Assembly (NCBI GenBank): GCA_965220415.1
Contig: OZ244829.1
Coordinates: 2,604,001 to 2,668,000, forward strand
Direction of reading: 5' to 3'
DNA from: JAJDTR01 sp965220415
GTDB taxonomy: Bacteria; Poribacteria; WGA-4E; JAJDTR01
Length of the DNA: 64,000 bases
Shown here one piece after another: positions 1-8,580 of this stretch. A program made the position numbers and the translations under genes. The notes beneath the pieces were generated by a model. That model was not told the origin of the DNA and did no database searches. It saw only the letters and a list, made by a program, of their open reading frames with translations. Numbering within the stretch: the stretch's first letter is position 1; each line of letters opens with the position of its first letter.

Positions 1-159
1 GACGAATTATATCCTATACTAGATTCTCATCACGAAGAAGACAAGCGACTGCTCAAACAGATAAAGCAGAAAATATCGGAGTATGGAATAACTAATGCCG
101 AATTCTGGGGACAGTATTGGCACACAGGGATTTATAACTCTTGGAGAGAGGCGCTATGA
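1..159 (+). CDS. C-terminal fragment of an unidentified protein
   Basis: Frame 1 is open from the window edge to TGA at 157-159 and gives 52 residues ending NSWREAL. It is rich in charged and aromatic residues, with HHEEDKRLLKQIKQKI near its start. The start lies outside the window. No family is recognised. It is about 190 nt upstream of the peptide gene on the same strand, with a hairpin between them. Confidence 0.5.
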   Translation, partial: DELYPILDSHHEEDKRLLKQIKQKISEYGITNAEFWGQYWHTGIYNSWREAL

Positions 160-229
160 CAAGTTTTCGTCAATACTCTCAAGAAGCAATAGGTTTTATC
201 TATCTCGTTCCATCGATTTGTAATGGGAA

Positions 230-259
230 GAAACCGAGTTTTTAGGAAAATTCGGTTTC
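230..259 (+). terminator. Stem-loop between the partial gene and the peptide gene
   Basis: GAAACCGA (230-237) pairs with TCGGTTTC (252-259), and the T-rich and A-rich inner arms extend the stem around a 3-nt AGG loop. It could terminate the upstream gene. Related AGAAACCGAG / CTCGGTTTC motifs recur near 46129 and 46209, so it may be a dispersed repeat instead. The rest of 160-345 shows nothing else clear. Confidence 0.4.
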
Positions 260-345
260 AGTTTTCAGTGTGGAAATACCTCTTCCTCGCAAGGGCAAAT
301 TGGGAAGAGAAGTAACTTAACCTTTAAGAAAGGAGATAACTTACG

Positions 346-765
346 ATGTTTACGACACGGTTCGCACGAAATACAACCTGTTTTGGGGCAACTTTCCTAG
401 TTGCGATATTTGCCTTGGTAGCCCTGTTGCATAGCTCCCAGGCCGAGTTTGAGGCGTTGAGCGATGAAGCTATGTCGCAATTTCTCGGCGGAGCAAAGAC
501 AAAAGGCAATTTTATCCAAGGGCAAAGCGGCTCAATAGCCAATTGTAACTGGCCAAGCAGTTGTCCACCCCAACAATTTACCTTCAGACCGCTCATTTAT
601 TCTTGCTTTACCTGCTATCCGGGTCAAATAGAATACCGCGAAGAAACGGTTTACTTGCAAACTAAGAGTTGGTGTGACAACACCCTACCGACCGAGTGCC
701 CGTTTGGAAGGCGGCAAACAGGCAAGAGGACCAGGTGTAATACTTCACTAGGCTCCTTTTGCTGA
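346..765 (+). CDS. Exported Cys-rich peptide with double-glycine leader (putative precursor)
   Basis: 139 residues, started by AGGAG about 10 nt before ATG 346. Residues 13-30 are a hydrophobic signal segment with a likely signal-peptidase site after SSQA (33). Next comes EALSDEAMSQFLGG (to residue 49), which resembles the double-glycine leaders of bacteriocins and other peptide natural products. The remaining 90 residues carry eight cysteines (67, 73, 87, 90, 110, 118, 131, 139), enough for four disulfides. The next gene encodes a C39-like peptidase, the family that cleaves after GG. The combination of a Sec-type signal and a GG leader suggests processing outside the cytoplasm; that step and the peptide's activity are inference. 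It could also be an ordinary small secreted protein. Confidence 0.7.
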   Translation: MFTTRFARNTTCFGATFLVAIFALVALLHSSQAEFEALSDEAMSQFLGGAKTKGNFIQGQSGSIANCNWPSSCPPQQFTFRPLIYSCFTCYPGQIEYREETVYLQTKSWCDNTLPTECPFGRRQTGKRTRCNTSLGSFC

Positions 766-801
766 ACAGTTACTCACGCGATTGAGGTATTTCCACTTTT
801 G

Positions 802-839
802 GGTTCTTTTTCCTCGCGGCAACGTGAGGAAAAAGAGCC
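802..839 (+). terminator. Strong stem-loop between peptide and peptidase genes
   Basis: CTTTTTCCTC (806-815) pairs perfectly with GAGGAAAAAG (826-835), and flanking T-A and GG/CC pairs lengthen the stem. It lies 40 nt after the peptide stop. Such a hairpin could act as a partial terminator or mRNA stabiliser, giving more precursor than processing enzyme. Confidence 0.55.
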
Positions 840-967
840 TGTTGCTATACAATATCCTCAAAACTTAAGTAGCTCAATACGATGAAATGCCAACAGTCTA
901 GTGTTTGCGGGACAACTATACGACCCGCCAGCAAGTTTCGGACAACTCAATATTGAGGGAGGAAAAT

Positions 968-3394
968 ATGTTTAGAATATTCTGCACACTTGCGCTCTTT
1001 TCGATTGCCCCTTTCTGCCGATCTGGAGAGTTAACGACTAAACAGCTTATCGCCGGCGTCAATCAAGCGCGAAACCAAATCAAAACCGGCGAGATGCGAC
1101 TTTTGATAACATTCGACTATGAAGCCAAAAAGTCTCCCGAAGAGATTCAAGTCTGGATACAAGAACAAAGGGAGGAAATTTTACGAGAATATCCAAGCCC
1201 TCATCAAAAAGATCTCCGACAGGGATCTCTCAACGATCTTCCTCTTGAAGCAAAGTGGTATGATAAACGCCAAGAGCGTGAAGAATCGAACATCGCCTTC
1301 AAAATTTTTGACGCAGATCCTGTGCATAATCCGAGGCTTTTTCAATACAAGATGAACCAAATTTGTCGTTTAGAGACAGATTTATTTAGCGAGGAAGCCG
1401 CACATGTCGACGCTGATGCCTACCGCGTTATAACTTACGATGGAAAAACCCAAGCTTATGAAGCATTGGATGATTTTCCTGCGGACTCAATTTCTTTTGT
1501 CAACCGCAGTCTTTACAGAAGTTTTCTCTATTTTCACCAATATGGGCGTTCCACCTATCGTTTGCCTCCTAATGCAAAACTTGCAGACAGAGAAGTGATA
1601 GCTGGGGTCAATTGCTATGTACTTGAATTCCAGCCGTCTGCCAGCGACCCTGCCCTACCTCCTGGGCGACTTGTGAAAATCTGGGTCGATCCAGAAAAAG
1701 CCTTTTGTGTTCTTAAACAGGAGTCACAAAAATTGTCTGATGATAAGCGTCCTCCAGACACGTGGACGATGATCTATGAGGACTTTCGACAATACGGGAA
1801 CATCTGGTTCCCCACTGTGTCCCGATGGATACATAAATGGCCCGGAGGAAAACTTGACCGCGTTAACACCTTTGTTGTTAAAGAAGCCCAATTCAATCTT
1901 GACTTTCCAATTGATTTTTTTAACGTTGACCGGAAATCTTACCTGAATCAAAGCCCGCATCTTCAACTGGATCCACAAGGTTTGGAAGGACTACTCGGCA
2001 AATCTCCTCTAGATTTGAAAGCGCTACTCGACAAATCTCAAACGCCACCAAGCGAACAGGACCGACTTCTCTTATCGTGTGGACCTAATAGCTTGTTACG
2101 AATCTGCCAGTTGTTGGGCGTCGAAAGCGATTTCAACGAACTCGCTCAACTTTCTCGTTTCGACCCCGACGAAGGCACAACTCTGCTGGGACTGCGGGAT
2201 GCCGCCAAATACAAGGGCTTAAACCCGAAAGGCATACAAGCAAATCTTAAATTGTTGAAAAAGGACAAGGTCCCGATGCCGGCTATTGCCTATGTCAAGG
2301 GGAATCATTTTCTTGTGTTTGAGGAAACCGTCTCGGATGGTGTTTTGATTACCGATCCTGCTGATAAATACGACCATCATTTAATATTTAATGAGCTGGC
2401 GCCAATTTGGAATGGCGTACTGCTTACCTTCGACTATCAACCCGAAAAAGCTCAACCCATATCAGGCCCGCTTGCCGTGGCTGAACCCAAGTTATACGAT
2501 TTCGGTGAGGCGCTTGGCGGCAGTAAAATTTGGTACACTTTCAAACTGAAGAACGTTGGCAACCAGCCATTGAAAATTGTCAACGTTGAACAGTCTTGTG
2601 CCTGTACCGCGACCATTGTCTCAAATGACGAAATTCCTCCCGGAGCACTTGGCAGCATTGAGGCTGTGCTTTCCGTTCCATCTGAAAATACATCGGTCGA
2701 AGAAAGCATCAATGTCTACACAAATGATTCCGTCCAAGGCAGGATTGCGTTAACATTGAAAGGAACCGCGTTTGTACCCATTACGACCTTCCCGACTCAT
2801 TTGCGCATTGGGACTGTACAATCCAAGACCTCCATTACCAGATCTTTGTCGATTCACCAGAAGGGGAAGACTACGGTTTTAGGCGTACGAACCGATGCAG
2901 AATACTTAAAAGCAATCCTAGCTCCTGCTAAAGTGGATTCGGTCGCGCGAGTTGAATTAACACTGCTGGAATCCGCCCCCGTCGGTCAATTCAATCATAA
3001 CCTTCTAATCGATTACCGGTACGAAGGCAAGGAAACCACGCATAATGTTCCCGTTTTTGGCGACATCTTAGGCGAATTCACCGTCTCTCCGAAGCACCTC
3101 TTTTTTGGCTTGGTCAAGGGAACTGTTACCAAAACCGCGCAGATTTCGTCCGTCTACAACCATCCTTTCAATATCACGTCTGTTCAACCCAACTCGGCAT
3201 ATCTCACGGCGGCAGTCAACCGGCAACCGGATCAGGTGGGCTATCAACTCAAAGCAACCGTCCTTCCACAGGCGCCAGCCGGTGAGTTGTCCGGCGAAAT
3301 TCTGATGAAAACAAACAGCGCCATTCAGCCGACGATTCGTGTCACGTTCTCAGGCATCATTTCAACAGAAAGTGAGGTGGCTTTAAAACAATGA
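968..3394 (+). CDS. Secreted C39-like peptidase with LolA-like and DUF1573 domains
   Basis: 808 residues from ATG 968, chosen over an upstream in-frame ATG at 905 because GGGAGG sits 6-8 nt before it and a signal peptide follows (MFRIFCTLALFSIAPF). Residues about 20-360 resemble an outer-membrane lipoprotein-sorting (LolA-like) fold. A C39-type papain-like domain follows, with the triad Cys371 (SCGPNS), His447 (GNHFLVF) and Asp463 (ITDPA). About residues 505-620 match DUF1573 (LYDFGEAL..., paired Cys in SCACTA), followed by two more Ig-like segments. C39 domains normally sit on bacteriocin ABC exporters; here there is no transporter and the protein itself is exported. It follows the GG-leader peptide gene and overlaps the glycosyltransferase by 4 nt (ATGA). 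Confidence 0.75.
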   Translation: MFRIFCTLALFSIAPFCRSGELTTKQLIAGVNQARNQIKTGEMRLLITFDYEAKKSPEEIQVWIQEQREEILREYPSPHQKDLRQGSLNDLPLEAKWYDKRQEREESNIAFKIFDADPVHNPRLFQYKMNQICRLETDLFSEEAAHVDADAYRVITYDGKTQAYEALDDFPADSISFVNRSLYRSFLYFHQYGRSTYRLPPNAKLADREVIAGVNCYVLEFQPSASDPALPPGRLVKIWVDPEKAFCVLKQESQKLSDDKRPPDTWTMIYEDFRQYGNIWFPTVSRWIHKWPGGKLDRVNTFVVKEAQFNLDFPIDFFNVDRKSYLNQSPHLQLDPQGLEGLLGKSPLDLKALLDKSQTPPSEQDRLLLSCGPNSLLRICQLLGVESDFNELAQLSRFDPDEGTTLLGLRDAAKYKGLNPKGIQANLKLLKKDKVPMPAIAYVKGNHFLVFEETVSDGVLITDPADKYDHHLIFNELAPIWNGVLLTFDYQPEKAQPISGPLAVAEPKLYDFGEALGGSKIWYTFKLKNVGNQPLKIVNVEQSCACTATIVSNDEIPPGALGSIEAVLSVPSENTSVEESINVYTNDSVQGRIALTLKGTAFVPITTFPTHLRIGTVQSKTSITRSLSIHQKGKTTVLGVRTDAEYLKAILAPAKVDSVARVELTLLESAPVGQFNHNLLIDYRYEGKETTHNVPVFGDILGEFTVSPKHLFFGLVKGTVTKTAQISSVYNHPFNITSVQPNSAYLTAAVNRQPDQVGYQLKATVLPQAPAGELSGEILMKTNSAIQPTIRVTFSGIISTESEVALKQ

Positions 3395-5217
3395 AAATAC
3401 CTCTTAATCGCTATGCATTCGTGAGTGTTATCCTCGCGGCACTAATTTTTTTCAGTCTCCTGCCACGCCTCCGTTCGTCCGATGCCGCTTGGTCATCCGA
3501 CGAAACCTATTGGCTTTTCAACTCTCAAGAATTCTTCCTTTCCACTCTCGGTGGAGACTTTTCCTCTACCGCGGAATCTTATCACCCCGGCGTCACAACC
3601 ATGTGGCTCGGCGGCATGAGTCTGTGGACGAAATACAAGGGCGCGTTAGCCGCCGCCCCTGTGCTTCGCAGCCAACCCTTTTTGTCCCCGTCAAACCTCG
3701 CCAGAGCGCGTTTAACGATTGCCCTCATAACAGCGTGCAGTGTCGTAATCGCTTTCCTTCTGTTAAAGAAGTTATTTGGATTGCGAATTGCCGCTTTCGC
3801 CGGTATCTTTCTGGCGGTTGACCCCCTTTTCCTTATCCAGTCCAGACGATTTCATACCGACGCTCTCGCCGCGGCTTTTCTTCTACTGGCAATCCTCGCG
3901 CTATTTGTCTTTGTAGAAAAGCTGGGACGGCGACGCTACCTTGTAATCTCGGGGGTATGCTTCGGTTTGGCATGCCTCTCAAAAAGCAGCGCTTTGGTTC
4001 TCGTGTTATGGTTCCCTTTTCTCGTCGCATTTTCTTCCGCCGAGTCCAGTCCGGCAGTTCAATTTTCCAGAAATATCCACGCTTTTCTAACGTGGATTTG
4101 CGTTGCATTCCTAACGTTTTTTGTATGTTGGCCCGCGCTGTGGGTTTACCAACTGCCAATCAATGGCGTTCCCGTTTCTGTGGTTGCCGTACCCTGTTTG
4201 ATTGGGATAGCGGTATGGTCCGGAGTTAAGTTGAAACACCTTACCGTTTCGACAGATGTTGTTACCGCACGGAACGCTACAAAATCAGGCTTGCTCATTA
4301 TCGGAATCGGACTTGCCGCTCTCGCATTCGTAGCCTACAAAGCCGCTCTACCCTTTGTCCACCGTATCCGGTGGGCGTTAACAACCGAACATGACGTTCT
4401 CCATTACTTCTTGGGTGAAATCGCCTACGATCCGGGTTGGCTATTTTATCCCTTGATGTTGTCGATTAAAAGCGCTCCGTTAACACTCCCCTTAGCCGCG
4501 GTTGGCGCTGTGCTTTTATGGCGGGTGCGGAAGCAATCTAAATACGCCGGCACCTGCCGCATGTACACGCTGCTTTCCGTTTTTGTCGTTCTTTTTACGC
4601 TATGTATGTTGGTCTGCGCAAAGAAATTCAGTCGCTACCTATTGCCGGTCTTCCCGATTCTCGATATTCTGGCGGCGATTGGATTGTCTCTACTGATTGA
4701 TAAAATTACTGCACTAAATGTTGCCAAGTTACAGAATGGAAAGAGCCAAGCCAGCATCGAGAAACCGAGTTTGTTTGCGCGATGGCACGTTTGGAAAATT
4801 GCCGGTGTAACGGTTATAGCGCTCGTTTTCGTGATTCAGGCGTTTCCCGTACTACGACTTCACCCCTACTACGGCACTTACTATAACCCTCTCTGGGGCG
4901 TGACCGGTATTACCAGAATTTGCACAACCGGAGATGCCTCCGGCTTGGATCTTGCTGCCGAATATTTGAACCAAAAACCAAATGCCGAAGACCTTGTGGT
5001 GCATGTTTCTCCTCTATCAGCCGAGTTTTTCGGATACTATTTCAAAGGGAAATCGTATCGACGGGATAGAAATCCCGGCATATCTACTCCCGATTACCAG
5101 GTTGCTTATATTCGCGATGTTCAAATTAAATTGGTGAATCTCGACGACATAGAGGGTACACTTGAACATATCATTCGTTTGAACAATGTTGACTACGTAT
5201 GGATTTACAAACTCTAG
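3391..5217 (+). CDS. GT39/ArnT-like membrane glycosyltransferase
   Basis: 608 residues with about 12 hydrophobic segments. The start overlaps the previous stop (ATGA), indicating translational coupling. The first periplasmic loop has the acidic pair typical of GT-C enzymes (WSSDETYW, Asp37-Glu38), and later loops carry HPGVTTMWLGG and a short soluble C-terminus. GT39/PMT and ArnT-like enzymes move a sugar from a polyprenyl-phosphate donor to an acceptor outside the membrane. The acceptor cannot be read from sequence. Coupling to the peptidase makes the exported peptide or another secreted protein a candidate. Confidence 0.75.
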   Translation: MKIPLNRYAFVSVILAALIFFSLLPRLRSSDAAWSSDETYWLFNSQEFFLSTLGGDFSSTAESYHPGVTTMWLGGMSLWTKYKGALAAAPVLRSQPFLSPSNLARARLTIALITACSVVIAFLLLKKLFGLRIAAFAGIFLAVDPLFLIQSRRFHTDALAAAFLLLAILALFVFVEKLGRRRYLVISGVCFGLACLSKSSALVLVLWFPFLVAFSSAESSPAVQFSRNIHAFLTWICVAFLTFFVCWPALWVYQLPINGVPVSVVAVPCLIGIAVWSGVKLKHLTVSTDVVTARNATKSGLLIIGIGLAALAFVAYKAALPFVHRIRWALTTEHDVLHYFLGEIAYDPGWLFYPLMLSIKSAPLTLPLAAVGAVLLWRVRKQSKYAGTCRMYTLLSVFVVLFTLCMLVCAKKFSRYLLPVFPILDILAAIGLSLLIDKITALNVAKLQNGKSQASIEKPSLFARWHVWKIAGVTVIALVFVIQAFPVLRLHPYYGTYYNPLWGVTGITRICTTGDASGLDLAAEYLNQKPNAEDLVVHVSPLSAEFFGYYFKGKSYRRDRNPGISTPDYQVAYIRDVQIKLVNLDDIEGTLEHIIRLNNVDYVWIYKL

Positions 5218-5275
5218 AACACTGCATAAATTGGGTGTTGTTACTGTGAATGGATTTTATATTGGAGGTAGAAAA

Positions 5276-6304
5276 ATGAAAACGGTAAAAGGGATATCAT
5301 CGGTTCGGATTAGACGGCTCATCCTCGAAATGGCAAAACGGGCAAACGTGGGACACATCGGCTCGGCGTTGTCAATTGCCGACATTATTGCCGCACTTTA
5401 CGCGAATGTATTACGGGTTGTGCATCCCGATGCCTCCAATCGCGACCGACTGGTGCTGTCCAAGGGGCACGCCGCGATGGCGCTTTACGCCGCTCTTTAT
5501 TTGAAAGGGTGGCTCGCCGAAGAAACACTCGAAACATACTGTACAGATCCGGTGGAGAGTGAAGAATGGGGAGAGGAAAGCAAGAAAGATTTAACTCATC
5601 ACTCGTCACTAGCCACTCGCCACTGCCGTTTAGGTGTTCACGCGGAACATAACATTCCGGGGGTTGATTTCTCTACCGGCTCCTTGGGGCACGGACTGTC
5701 GATTGGCGCCGGCGCCGCACTAGCCGCACGACTCGACGGCTCATCTCGTCGTGTCTTTGTCCTAATCAGCGATGGCGAGTGTAACGAGGGATCGATTTGG
5801 GAAGCCGTGATGTTCGCCGCACACCATCGGCTTTCTAACCTCGTCGCAATCGTGGATCTGAACGGTCAACAGGCATTCGGTTATACGGACGATGTACTTT
5901 CTCTCTCCCCCATGTGGGCGAAGTGGGAGGCGTTTGGTTGGAACGTGCATGAGGTTGATGGTCACAATGTCACAGAGATAACGAAGACGATTGAAATACT
6001 CAACTCGGCGCCCTCCCAGGCGTCGCTTGACAAGGAATCTTCGTGTCGTCCGCATGTGTTGATTGCCCACACCACCTTCGGCAAAGGAGTGCCCTACATG
6101 GAGAACCGGATTAAGTGGCACTATTTGCCAATGTCGGACGACGAATACCGGCAAGCCGTGGAAGCAGTAGAGAGTGGAGAGGAAAAGCAAGAAGATTTCG
6201 ATTTAACGCATCACTCACCGCTAATCACTGACGATCAGGGCAATCCCTTAAATCACAGTTCAGACAATTTATACCGACACCAAAGGAGACAGCGCCAATT
6301 ATGA
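5276..6304 (+). CDS. tktN: Transketolase, N-terminal (TPP-binding) subunit, with two repeat-derived insertions
   Basis: 342 residues from ATG 5276 (TTGGAGGT 7-12 nt upstream). It has the TPP-binding features of the transketolase N-terminal half (GHIGSALSIADI, LSKGHAAMALYA, GSLGHGLSIGAG, SDGECNEGS). It pairs with the downstream C-terminal subunit, overlapping it by ATGA; together they would shift two-carbon units between sugar phosphates. The protein is longer than usual. A stretch around residues 93-117 (VESEEWGEESKKDLTHHSSL) and the tail after about residue 297 (ESGEEKQEDFDLTHHSPL) are encoded by two copies of the same CACT-rich repeat and look like insertions. Whether the enzyme stays active is not clear. 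Confidence 0.85.
   Translation: MKTVKGISSVRIRRLILEMAKRANVGHIGSALSIADIIAALYANVLRVVHPDASNRDRLVLSKGHAAMALYAALYLKGWLAEETLETYCTDPVESEEWGEESKKDLTHHSSLATRHCRLGVHAEHNIPGVDFSTGSLGHGLSIGAGAALAARLDGSSRRVFVLISDGECNEGSIWEAVMFAAHHRLSNLVAIVDLNGQQAFGYTDDVLSLSPMWAKWEAFGWNVHEVDGHNVTEITKTIEILNSAPSQASLDKESSCRPHVLIAHTTFGKGVPYMENRIKWHYLPMSDDEYRQAVEAVESGEEKQEDFDLTHHSPLITDDQGNPLNHSSDNLYRHQRRQRQL
5552..5625 (+). repeat. CACT-rich repeat inserted in tktN, copy 1
   Basis: A GTGGAGAGTGAAGAATGG...GGAAAGCAAGAA...AACTCATCACTCGTCACT tract that keeps the tktN frame open. A second version lies at 6167-6231 in the same gene. Related CACT runs occur at 10866-10890, 12205-12240 and 38220-38248. Confidence 0.6.
6167..6231 (+). 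repeat. CACT-rich repeat at the 3' end of tktN, copy 2
   Basis: GTAGAGAGTGGAGAGGAAA...GAAGATTTCGATTTAACG...ATCACTCACCGCTAATCACT closely parallels 5552-5625. It appears to have replaced or extended the original end of the protein. The following AATCACAGTTCAGACAAT (about 6250-6267) recurs at about 38164-38181. Confidence 0.55.
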
Positions 6305-7242
6305 GACGTGCATTTGTGAAAACCCTCTTGGAACTGGCTGAACGAGACGAGCGGATTTTGCTCTTGACCGGGGATCTGGGCTTTATGGTTCTAGAGCCGT
6401 TTGCCGAAAAGTTCGCGAATCGCTCAGACGTGCGCCATGATCGCTTTTTTAACCTCGGCGTGGCTGAGCAGAACATGGTTGGGGTGGGTACCGGGCTCGC
6501 CGAGGCGGGGTATATGCCCTTCCTTTACTCCATTGCGACTTTTTCCGCGATACGTCCCTATGAGTTCATAGCTAACGGTCCCGTTTTGCATAAACTACCG
6601 GTGCGAATCGTGGGCGTCGGAGGCGGATTCGAGTACGGTCCCGCAGGCAAGACCCATTGGGCGCTTGAAGATATCGCCTTAATGCGGACGCAGCCGGGCA
6701 TGACCGTCATCGCGCCTGCGGATCATTTGCAGGCTCGTACCGCTTTATTGGAGACGTGGGATTTGCCAGGCCCGATTTACTATCGCTTTGGAAAGGATGA
6801 CAAGGCGACAATTCCCGGTTTGGACGGGCGTTTCTCGCTCGGGCGCGCCCAGTTCGTCCGCGAGGGTTCCGACCTCTTAATCATCGTGACGGGCAGCATA
6901 GCGGGTGAGGTGACAACGGCTGCCGAAGCGCTGTCCGCCAAGGGGATTGAATGTACGGTCATGGTGGTAGCAAGCCTTAATCCTGCTCCGATTGATGATT
7001 TGGTCGCCGCCTTGTCCCGCTTTTCAGTTGCGGTGACGGTTGAAAATCATTACTTGGCAGGAGGTGTCGGTTCACTCGTCTCGGAAGTCGTTGCCGAATA
7101 TGGGATAGACTGTCGAGTTGTCCGATGTGGGATCAAGGAAATGCCCAATGGAGTATCCGGCGGGACTGACTATTTGCGTCACGCCTTTGGGTTATCCAGC
7201 GATGCGCTGGTAAGAAAGGTAGCGGAGATTAAATCCCGGTAA
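6301..7242 (+). CDS. tktC: Transketolase, C-terminal (Pyr/transketolase_C) subunit
   Basis: 313 residues; ATG 6301 overlaps the tktN stop. It has the pyrimidine-binding half (FFNLGVAEQNMVGVGTGLAE, with the catalytic Glu in AEQN) and a C-terminal domain (IIVTGSIAGEVTTAAEAL). Length fits split transketolases of bacteria and archaea. It needs tktN for the diphosphate-binding half. Confidence 0.9.
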   Translation: MRRAFVKTLLELAERDERILLLTGDLGFMVLEPFAEKFANRSDVRHDRFFNLGVAEQNMVGVGTGLAEAGYMPFLYSIATFSAIRPYEFIANGPVLHKLPVRIVGVGGGFEYGPAGKTHWALEDIALMRTQPGMTVIAPADHLQARTALLETWDLPGPIYYRFGKDDKATIPGLDGRFSLGRAQFVREGSDLLIIVTGSIAGEVTTAAEALSAKGIECTVMVVASLNPAPIDDLVAALSRFSVAVTVENHYLAGGVGSLVSEVVAEYGIDCRVVRCGIKEMPNGVSGGTDYLRHAFGLSSDALVRKVAEIKSR

Positions 7243-7326
7243 CCGGGAAATAACGGAAATCGGAAAAATCCTGCATTGATGATTGTCAGCGAATAGCCAT
7301 TTGTTGAATGCCTCAAGGAGGGAAAT

Positions 7327-7989
7327 ATGCTTACACAGACTCAAGAGACGTATCAATTTGAATCCCGCTCCATTTCGGATAGCGGCGCAAAATGTTTAAC
7401 GTCGGTGGAAGTTGATTCTCCGGATGTCCAGCTCATTCAACGCTTTCAGGAGGGCGATTCGGAGGTATTTAATCTGCTATATCGTCGCTACCACGATCGC
7501 ATTTACGGCGTTATTTGCTTGGTTGTTTCAAATCATGAAGATGCTCTCGATATAACACAAGATGTTTTTCTCAAGGCGTACCAAGGGCTTGGGAATTTCA
7601 AGAGAGCATCTCAGTTCTACAGTTGGCTTTATCGTATTACAATCAATCTTTGTATAGATTTCATGCGTCGCAGGGCAAAACACCGCGTGCTTACCGACGA
7701 TCCTGTATCCGATGATGTATTCTATAATCACGAAGCCGCTCGACACTTATCATCCCCTTCTATAGCCGTGGAACATGAAGAATTTTGTATATATTTGCGC
7801 CGAGCCGTGTTGCAGTTGACGCCCAAGCAGCGCGAGGTTTTTATTCTGCGCTACAAAGAGGAACTCCCGTTAAAGGAGATTGCCCGGAAAATGGGGCGGT
7901 CGATTGGCACGGTCAAGGCACATCTCTTTCAGACGCATCGCAGCTTACAGGAGTTGCTTCTCCCGTATCTGCAAGGTAACGGATTCTAA
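7327..7989 (+). CDS. ECF-type RNA polymerase sigma factor
   Basis: 220 residues, AAGGAGG 7-13 nt before ATG 7327. Region 2 (DSEVFNLLYRRYHDRIYGVI, then DALDITQDVFLKAYQGL and FYSWLYRI) and region 4 (LTPKQREVFILRY, then LKEIARKMGRSIGTVKAHL) are both present. It has a longer N-terminus than most. No anti-sigma gene is adjacent, so its trigger is unknown. A remnant of a related region 4 lies at 24792-24887. Confidence 0.9.
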   Translation: MLTQTQETYQFESRSISDSGAKCLTSVEVDSPDVQLIQRFQEGDSEVFNLLYRRYHDRIYGVICLVVSNHEDALDITQDVFLKAYQGLGNFKRASQFYSWLYRITINLCIDFMRRRAKHRVLTDDPVSDDVFYNHEAARHLSSPSIAVEHEEFCIYLRRAVLQLTPKQREVFILRYKEELPLKEIARKMGRSIGTVKAHLFQTHRSLQELLLPYLQGNGF

Positions 7990-7998
7990 TACCATTTC

Positions 7999-8096
7999 GA
8001 GTGAATAGCAATCAAGTGACTGAATAGGATCAAGCACGCGAATAGCACGCGCGATAGAGATCCTCGCGATAGTAGATCCTGTGCGATAGAGATCCC
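7999..8096. repeat. Cluster of the dispersed 36-nt GATC-ended repeat
   Basis: Three partly overlapping copies follow the sigma factor (ATCAAGTGACTGAATAGG, ATCAAGCACGCGAATAGC, GCGATAGAGATCC twice). A hairpin (CTTGCC...GGCAAG, 8097-8127) follows directly. Confidence 0.7.
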
Positions 8097-8206
8097 CTTG
8101 CCCCGCCGGCTTTGTGCGGAGGCAAGGCATCTTGTTCCGGTTTGCGCAATTTTCTTTACCTGATTTACGCGGTCAATGCACAATCATTTTAGAGAAATGG
8201 TATAAC

Positions 8207-8530
8207 CTACTCTCCGCACCCATTTTTCAGGTTTACAGAATTTAATGGTAGTCCCTATTATCCCTCGCGGAATAATTCTTATCACAAGTAACTCGATCCA
8301 GAGGATCGAAATGTCAATAGAATGCGACATGTCCCGAGACCCGCACTCCAGAGGAGTGCAATGTGGTGTGTTACTTCGTAAAAATGGAGTTGATGATGGA
8401 AGGGCAAAACAGGTCAATCAGTCGGATTCACGGTAGTACCTCGGTGATTTTTTCTCGTTTGTGAATATATACCCCAAGATTTGCTATGCGAAAATTCGAG
8501 ATTACACAAGTCTATTATGCGGAAGATGAG
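8207..8530. mobile_element. MITE-like element, copy 1 (left end degraded)
   Basis: Right end TCTATTATGCGGAAGATGAG matches the copy at 10424-10834. The left end (CTACTCTCCGCACC) is only a weak match. It carries the internal hairpins CGATCC-AGA-GGATCG (8294-8308) and CACTCC-AGA-GGAGTG (8344-8358), both without the 36-nt insertion, so they serve as empty sites. No protein gene is contained. Confidence 0.6.
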
Positions 8531-8580
8531 TCTTGTACCGCTCTTTTCGGCTCCCTGTTTTTACACAAGGACTGTTTTCA

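Noticed and set aside
905..967. Upstream start of the C39 protein
   Set aside because: The 21 extra residues precede the ribosome site and spoil the signal peptide; ATG 968 is better.
346..5217. Classical bacteriocin exporter system
   Set aside because: No ABC transporter, no immunity gene and the peptide has a Sec-type signal; only the leader and peptidase resemble that system.
5552..5625. Inverted reading as an intein or self-splicing insert in tktN
   Set aside because: Far too short, with no splice or homing motifs; it matches a dispersed repeat.
8245..8436. Open frames inside the MITE copy and other repeats
   Set aside because: They follow repeat sequence in several copies with no ribosome site and no shared protein conservation.
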